Shown here piece after piece: positions 60,012 to 64,000 of a DNA stretch of 64,000 bases. The translations under genes were made by a program, and so were the position numbers. Numbering within the stretch: position 1 is the first letter of the stretch; every line of letters begins with the position of its first letter. Source of the DNA: Glutamicibacter protophormiae (lineage in GTDB: Bacteria; Actinomycetota; Actinomycetes; Actinomycetales; Micrococcaceae); contig NZ_BMPH01000015.1 of NCBI RefSeq assembly GCF_014647495.1, positions 1 through 64,000 on the forward strand. The letters are read 5' to 3'. The notes below the pieces were generated by a model that saw nothing but the letters and a program-made list of their open reading frames with translations, ran no database searches and was not told the DNA's origin.

Positions 60012-60368
60012 CTTCTTTTGGAGATCAGACGTGGTGCACATACGGTGCACACTTCAACGGAGAGCAGTCGCGGCACGCCTGTCGTACGTTGCGATCACCG
60101 ATTCCGCCACCATGCTGGCCCGCACGCCCGCGACTGGGGAAAACACAACGAAGAGCGCCCGTACCAGGCGTCGCGCAAGCAGGACGAAATAGATCATTAG
60201 CCTGCCGGCGGGCTGCCGCACGCGCTGGGCGGCTGCCCGCAGGACCCCGGACGCAGAGAAAGATACCACCTGCTACCGGAGGCTGCGCGGAGACCCTCGC
60301 AGGTTAGGCGCAGCAGATCTGGAAGTTGCCGGCCTCGGCTCCTTCGGTGAATCAGCAGGCGCTACCTC
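60012..60368. other. Start of accessory stretch
   Basis: Apart from one small candidate gene no recognised feature. No copy of the 3' end of the tRNA was found downstream, so an integrated element is not demonstrated. Confidence 0.35.
60054..60197 (-). CDS. Possible small hydrophobic peptide of 47 residues
   Basis: Candidate small gene. The peptide starts MIYFVLLARRLVRALFVVFSP, a hydrophobic helix with Arg residues, and continues to a polar tail ending DRRAATALR. GC3 is about 70%, in line with real genes, and GGCAGG precedes the ATG. No family recognised. It could be a membrane peptide or a chance frame. Confidence 0.3.
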   Translation of the reverse strand: MIYFVLLARRLVRALFVVFSPVAGVRASMVAESVIATYDRRAATALR

Positions 60369-60584
60369 CTATCGTGAAATGCCAGTGTTCAACTGGTGCC
60401 GATACTTGGTGAACGCCAGAATCAGCGTTGCAAACAGCAGTACTCCGCTGACAGCCCATCCGACCCCGGGGTAGCCAGCAAGCCCCGGGATGCGAGACAA
60501 GTTGATCGCGGCTACCGCAAGTAACAGAGGCACCAACATGACGTTCCTACTGACAGCAGATGAATTACCAGGTTGCATTGTCAT
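60369..60584 (-). CDS. Small two-transmembrane protein
   Basis: 71-residue hypothetical membrane protein with two hydrophobic segments (about 15-31 VMLVPLLLAVAAINLSR and about 42-58 VGWAVSGVLLFATLILAF) and a basic C-terminus. It begins 21 nt after the end of the Cys-rich frame and on the same strand, so it may be an immunity-type partner of that peptide. No family recognised; the ribosome binding site is weak (GAAAG). Confidence 0.5.
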   Translation of the reverse strand: MTMQPGNSSAVSRNVMLVPLLLAVAAINLSRIPGLAGYPGVGWAVSGVLLFATLILAFTKYRHQLNTGISR

Positions 60585-60605
60585 TGGCCGCTTTCTTTCT
60601 CGTGC

Positions 60606-61000
60606 CTATCTGGGACCGCTCAGGCACTGTCCTACGAATGCGCCGTAAACAGCGGTGGAACAAGCCACACAGATGGGGTAGCCCATTTCCACGGTAACGA
60701 CGCAGAAAGCCCCTCGAGTGCAGATAATCACGAGCGTCGCCCCGGTAGGGATGCGCAGCGTGCTGGGCACTTGAATACACACTCGGTGGCAGCGGCCGCA
60801 ACGCCCACCGAGGAGCTTGCAGGAGACACGAAAGCCCACGACGGGCTCTTAAAGACGAAGATGGACTTGGGATGCGGCAAGAAGAACGCCTCCGGGCTGG
60901 CGCTAGTACTACCCGTTAACACCGCTTCGTTCGGGGTCTTATCTTTGTCAGTGAGGCGCGCCGCGTGTTCATAATGCCCGTGCGCATTACACACGTCCAT
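60606..61000 (-). pseudogene. Frameshifted Cys-rich small protein, possibly a bacteriocin-like precursor
   Basis: Two overlapping minus-strand frames fit one gene broken by a single-base frameshift. The first frame (from about 61000) encodes ... FVSPASSSVGVAAAATECVFKCPARC, with high GC3; the second frame (to 60606) continues GATLVIICTRGAFCVV ... YPICVACSTAVYGAFVGQC. Losing or slipping one base in the four-C run at 60740-60743 (plus strand) joins them into a protein with eight cysteines in a hydrophobic C-terminal part, reminiscent of halocin C8-like or similar Cys-rich bacteriocins. Start codon uncertain; sequencing error is possible. Confidence 0.35.
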
Positions 61001-61183
61001 GCTTCGGGCAATTAAATACTTCTGACTCACGGCAGACTACCCCTGCGAGGTTGGGGATCATGTGAAATTACACTGCCAGAGACGTTGCCTGCGCGCGAAC
61101 TTACCTCCGAGTACTGTATTGTTCACAAGGTGCATCTCAGTCCAGATGCTGAACGAAGTCACTCGATCCTTTAGGAGGAAGTC

Positions 61184-61444
61184 ATGGGTTTCATTGGTTG
61201 GATTGTTTTAGGCCTTATCGCCGGTGCGATCGCTAAGGCGATCAAGCCAGGTGAGCAGGGTGGCGGCTGGATCGCCACATTGCTGCTTGGTGTAGTTGGC
61301 GCAGTCATTGGTGGCTGGATTGGTTCCGCGGCATTCGGTGTCGGAGTGAACGAGTTCTGGGACCTCTCGACGTGGCTGCTGGCCATCGGTGGTTCGCTGA
61401 TCGTCCTCATTATTTGGGGCTTTATCACGCGCAAACGGGCATAA
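61184..61444 (+). CDS. GlsB/YeaQ/YmgE family stress-response membrane protein
   Basis: 86-residue integral membrane protein with three hydrophobic segments (about 4-20, 30-51, 62-80). MGFIGWIVLGLIAGAIAKAIKPG and GGGWIATLLLGVVGAVIGGWIG are the transglycosylase-associated/GlsB signature. Members are induced by general stress in many bacteria. AGGAGG precedes the ATG at ideal spacing, and the region upstream contains an uncharacterised promoter. Confidence 0.93.
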   Translation: MGFIGWIVLGLIAGAIAKAIKPGEQGGGWIATLLLGVVGAVIGGWIGSAAFGVGVNEFWDLSTWLLAIGGSLIVLIIWGFITRKRA

Positions 61445-61457
61445 CCTGCACAACGGG

Positions 61458-61489
61458 ACGGGGTCTTACCTTTCGAGGTAGGGCCCCGT
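61458..61489 (+). terminator. Terminator of the GlsB-like gene
   Basis: ACGGGG/CCCCGT outer stem with an inner TACC/GGTA pairing, 13 nt after the stop codon. Confidence 0.6.
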
Positions 61490-61812
61490 TCTACTTAACG
61501 GGACGGCATGTTCCCGCAGTTTTTCCCCTAACGGGTCGCTCGAGACGCACTATTCGCCAGTTCGCCTTGAAGGATCGCCAAATCCCGCCACTGTTGTAGC
61601 GACGGGACTTGGATAAACGGTATGCGCCGATCATCAATTCCCCATATCAGATCCGAAAACCCAAGGTCCCCACCTAGGATTAAGCACATAACCTATCCTA
61701 AATAATACACGGTCGTTGTTTATCTAATCTGCGATGTCCTGTAAACGCATAGGCAAACCGGGACGATTCGGCATAAACCAGACAACCTTACAGGCCGAAA
61801 TTGAATTATTGT
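61490..61812. other. Noncoding stretch before the 6C RNA
   Basis: AT-richer than the genome average, no credible gene on either strand, no recognised repeats. Confidence 0.4.
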
Positions 61813-61825
61813 TTCGATAATCGAA
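61813..61825. promoter_or_regulatory. 13-bp palindrome in the 6C RNA promoter
   Basis: TTCGAT-A-ATCGAA, a perfect 6-1-6 palindrome in the -35 region of the TAGACT promoter at 61836-61841. Candidate operator. Confidence 0.4.
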
Positions 61826-61835
61826 CTAACTGTTC

Positions 61836-61841
61836 TAGACT
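61836..61841 (+). promoter_or_regulatory. -10 element of the 6C RNA
   Basis: TAGACT; the transcript is expected to begin about 7 nt downstream, near 61848. Confidence 0.55.
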
Positions 61842-61847
61842 GGATGG

Positions 61848-61964
61848 GTTCGGCTAATCCTGAACTCAACTACTGGCTTGGCGAATCTATCGCGTCCCCC
61901 GAGTGCGATCGATTGCCAGTAGAGCCCGTCAGCACCCCCCATATGCTGACGGGCTGCCATTTTT
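61848..61964 (+). ncRNA. 6C RNA (actinobacterial small RNA)
   Basis: A small structured RNA of about 115 nt with its own promoter. Hairpin 1 (61870-61922) has outer arms CTACTGGC/GCCAGTAG, inner arms AATC/GATT and ATCGC/GCGAT, and a loop with five consecutive C. Hairpin 2 (61923-61955) has a 12-bp stem AGCCCGTCAGCA/TGCTGACGGGCT with six C in the loop and is followed by five T, so it doubles as terminator. Two C-rich hairpin loops in tandem are the defining trait of the 6C RNA class; the mycobacterial member B11 is a base-pairing regulator. Confidence 0.85.
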
Positions 61965-63141
61965 AAAGCTCGAAGCCGCCCCGCACCTCGTCTGTGGTCC
62001 GCACGCGGGCGTCTGTGCGGTTACGAAGCCACGTATCCCTAGCAAGCACATTGGCACCTGCTCACACTGCTAGATGTGCTAATGGACGGTTCATTTATCT
62101 TTTATAGTGCCAAGTATTCGGTTATCTATTACTCCCGGCCTAGAACTGTCTTTACACCTGAAATTGGCCTCTCTGCTCTGCCGAATTTCACAGAGACGAG
62201 GCATCTGCTCGGCCTTGTTAGTTACTTCGGCTCCTTCGCCTCCACACATGAAAAAATGGTTCATTTCGCCTCAAGGCGGCTACAGTGAAGCATCGATTCC
62301 ATGCGCACGACCGCCTTGTTCCCGGACCGCCACATGCGTCATCAACGGTCTAATAACAACGTTCCATTCGGCAAATCGCATATGGCAATCACTGCGACCG
62401 CCATCTTTTTTGCAACGCCACGTCGATAAGGGCCCACCATGTCGGCAGCCAACGACCCGTGCTCGACGCGGCAAACTGGTTGCATCCAGACCGATCATCC
62501 GTTCTGCAGAGCGCTGGCAGCGAGAGATTTGGAGACAACGTCCTGCATCGGAAGAACCTCATGATCTCCTTGGGTCTCCACCAATTACCTTTAGATCGTT
62601 GTCCCTGAGGCCGCCGCATAGTTTCCTGGCAAGGCAATAGTCGGGAGGTTACGTTATCCGTGCACACAGCCATCGTCTTGAGGATGAGCGACGAGCATGC
62701 GATTCCCGACGCTGGCGTGGTAGCAGCCGCCCCAAAATAGCATGACGACCCGCGAAAATCATCCTCATAGTATTGCAGCTTAAGGTTCCTTTTATGTTGT
62801 GGACTGAACTTTGAGGTGCGCAGCCCTGCCTTCCCTTTGCGGCTGCCAGTGAAGGAAGTAATTCGGAAGATCTATCTACTTTCTTCAGTGTTGGAACACC
62901 AGTTTCAGCAGCCGGGACTCGCTTCAGCAATTTCTACGCTAGATCTCGGGCTCGTTGATGCGAGGCTCGTTTCAGTCTTGTACCTTGCCACCTTCGAGCG
63001 AAGGTCACTGGTTTGAGGGAGGCGTTCTGTCGTTCCAGCTGCACATTCGCCCTCGACGCGCCAGAAACGTTTGCACTTCAGAAAGGCAAGCCAAAACCGA
63101 TAACTACCTCACAGCTTTCGAAACATGGCACGATAAAAGGT
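61965..63141. other. 1.2-kb gene desert
   Basis: AT-richer than its surroundings; no open frame on either strand combines a ribosome binding site, high GC3 and recognisable protein. A short hairpin AGCACAT/ATGTGCT lies at 62045-62080. It may be decayed foreign DNA. Confidence 0.5.
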
Positions 63142-63351
63142 ATGAGCATCGAACCCGGAATCTACGAGCACTTCAAGGGCCGGCGCTACGAGGTGCTCGC
63201 CGTGGGACGGCACAGCGAAACCGAAGAGCAGCTGGTTTTCTACCGCACGCTCTACGGCGACTACAGCTTCTGGGCCCGGCCGCTGGAGATGTTCGACGAT
63301 CTCGTCGAGCGCGGGGACTACAAGGGCCCCCGCTTCCGACGCATCGCCTAG
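63142..63351 (+). CDS. DUF1653 family protein
   Basis: 69-residue soluble protein. GIYEHFKGRRYEVLAVGRHSETEEQLVFYRTLYGDYSFWARPLEMFDD is almost the whole DUF1653 domain, a small SH3-like beta barrel of unknown function found in many bacteria. The ATG at 63142 has AAAAGG directly upstream. The stop codon overlaps that of the convergent YaeQ gene (CTAG). Confidence 0.9.
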   Translation: MSIEPGIYEHFKGRRYEVLAVGRHSETEEQLVFYRTLYGDYSFWARPLEMFDDLVERGDYKGPRFRRIA

Positions 63352-63890
63352 ATGATCTGATGCTCCTGCATCTGGGTTTCCAGCGAGGCACCGTTGAGCT
63401 CCAGGTACAGCTGGCCCTCGGTGACCGACAGGGACATGATGTTGCGGCGGGTCAGCTCGGCCGCGACGGCGTCGATGAACTTCGAGTCGAAGGAACGCAC
63501 CACGATCTCCTGCGCACGGTGGATGGTTTTCCCGTTCCAGGAGGCCAGCAGCCGCTGCGGGTCGCGGTGGGTGTAGACCGCCGCGCGGTCGGCGAGCTTG
63601 CTGCCGGTGTGCAGGCGCTGCGCATCCGGCGCGCCGACCTCGATCCAGGCGGTGGTCAGTCCGGTAAGATCCTTGACCAGCACGGCAGGTTCCTCCCCCG
63701 AGGACACCCCGGCCGCGGCGAAGGCGATGCCCTCCTCGAATTCCAGGCAGTAGGCCAGCACCCTGGTGACCAAGTAGGCGTCGGTTTCCGAAGGGTGCTG
63801 CGCCACGCGCAGGGACAGTTCCTCGTATACCCCGCGATCCATGTCGGAGAGCTGGATGTCAAAGGTCCGTATAGTTGCGCCAATAGCCAT
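63348..63890 (-). CDS. yaeQ: YaeQ family protein
   Basis: 180-residue protein of the YaeQ family, which has a PD-(D/E)XK nuclease-like fold without proven activity. AIGATIRTFDIQLSDMDRGVYEEL, AQHPSETDAYLVTRVLAYCLEFEEGIAF and TAWIEVGAPDAQRLH are the family blocks. It follows a partial upstream gene by 11 nt, yet TAAAAT lies 8 nt before the ATG, so it may have a leaderless transcript of its own. Confidence 0.93.
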   Translation of the reverse strand: MAIGATIRTFDIQLSDMDRGVYEELSLRVAQHPSETDAYLVTRVLAYCLEFEEGIAFAAAGVSSGEEPAVLVKDLTGLTTAWIEVGAPDAQRLHTGSKLADRAAVYTHRDPQRLLASWNGKTIHRAQEIVVRSFDSKFIDAVAAELTRRNIMSLSVTEGQLYLELNGASLETQMQEHQII

Positions 63891-63901
63891 GGTTCACGAT
63901 T

Positions 63902-64000
63902 TTACCGGCCGCTGGCCGGCGGCAGCGCATCGAGGGATGCAAGCCACGGCAGGAACAGCGCCACGGCGTCGGGCATGAAGCGCCCGGGATCGGCGGCGGC
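63902..64000 (-). CDS. C-terminal end of a gene cut by the window edge
   Basis: Last 32 residues, FMPDAVALFLPWLASLDALPPASGR before the TAA stop, high GC3. Too short to identify; it lies 11 nt upstream of yaeQ on the same strand. Confidence 0.6.
   Translation of the reverse strand, partial: AAADPGRFMPDAVALFLPWLASLDALPPASGR

Noticed and set aside
62816-63016. 66-codon frame in the gene desert
   Set aside because: No ribosome binding site, mixed codon use and no recognisable sequence.
59892-63141. tRNA-Ser(CGA) as attachment site of an integrated island
   Set aside because: No direct repeat of the tRNA 3' end is visible downstream and no integrase is encoded, so integration is not supported.

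Overview
The window is high-GC actinobacterial chromosome. Codon use is strongly GC3-biased and many genes start with GTG. Several families are restricted to or typical of Actinobacteria (DUF4193, DUF2516, CarD, a GTP-type PEPCK with RegX3/SenX3, NsrR of the [4Fe-4S] type, 6C RNA). Gene content and order look like Micrococcaceae of the Arthrobacter/Glutamicibacter type; that placement is inferred from memory of synteny, not computed. Most of the window is ordinary core genome. Six tRNA genes (Thr-CGT, Ser-TGA, Ser-GCT, Arg-ACG twice, Ser-CGA) punctuate it, with no rRNA operon, CRISPR array or intact insertion sequence.

Layout. 0.3-5.5 kb: rlmB, cysS, fused ispDF and carD on the minus strand and an LpqE-like lipoprotein on the plus strand, the same neighbourhood known from mycobacteria. 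5.6-10.3 kb: phosphate control (senX3-regX3 divergent from phoU across a PHO-box-like direct repeat), a DUF4193 zinc-ribbon protein, gpmA, DUF2516. 10.3-24.7 kb: a Cys/Met-metabolism PLP enzyme, tmk-holB, a secreted tripeptidyl-aminopeptidase-like lipoprotein, an aldo/keto reductase, cstA-ybdD (pyruvate uptake), a quinone reductase, an FAD/NAD(P)-binding protein and an S9 peptidase. 25-30.8 kb: a three-repeat membrane-anchored protein, a RecQ helicase with a phosphoribosyltransferase-like tail, and phosphomannomutase. 30.8-37.6 kb: nsrR-hmp nitric oxide detoxification with a 23-bp NsrR-type operator, a PadR-hydrolase pair, a Bcr/CflA exporter, pckG. 38-45 kb: two identical tRNA-Arg genes around a GNAT gene, then a beta-glucoside operon (binding protein, two permeases, GH1 glucosidase, LacI regulator) with CebR/CelR-like operators. 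45-54 kb: a secreted ExeM/NucH nuclease, a regulated YhgE/Pip envelope module with a TetR regulator and a perfect 32-bp palindrome, an ABC half-transporter with a degenerate nucleotide-binding domain, and a P-loop NTPase. 54-60 kb: SixA-like phosphatase, an orphan winged-helix regulator, a two-component system, upp and tadA. 60-63.1 kb is a gene-poor, AT-richer accessory stretch holding small membrane proteins, a probable frameshifted Cys-rich peptide gene, a GlsB/YeaQ stress protein and a 6C RNA. 63.1-64 kb: DUF1653, YaeQ and the 3' end of a further gene.

How it fits together: SenX3/RegX3 with PhoU, and possibly the secreted nuclease, form a phosphate-scavenging theme. CstA, PEPCK and the glucoside operon form a carbon-switching theme. 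NsrR-Hmp handle nitric oxide. At least fourteen genes show a TANNNT hexamer 6-7 nt before the start codon, the arrangement expected for leaderless mRNAs, and this settles several start codons. The most unusual content is the YhgE/Pip module with its degenerate ATPase-like partner, the Cys-rich peptide locus downstream of tRNA-Ser(CGA), the 6C RNA, and the RecQ-phosphoribosyltransferase fusion next to the repeat protein.
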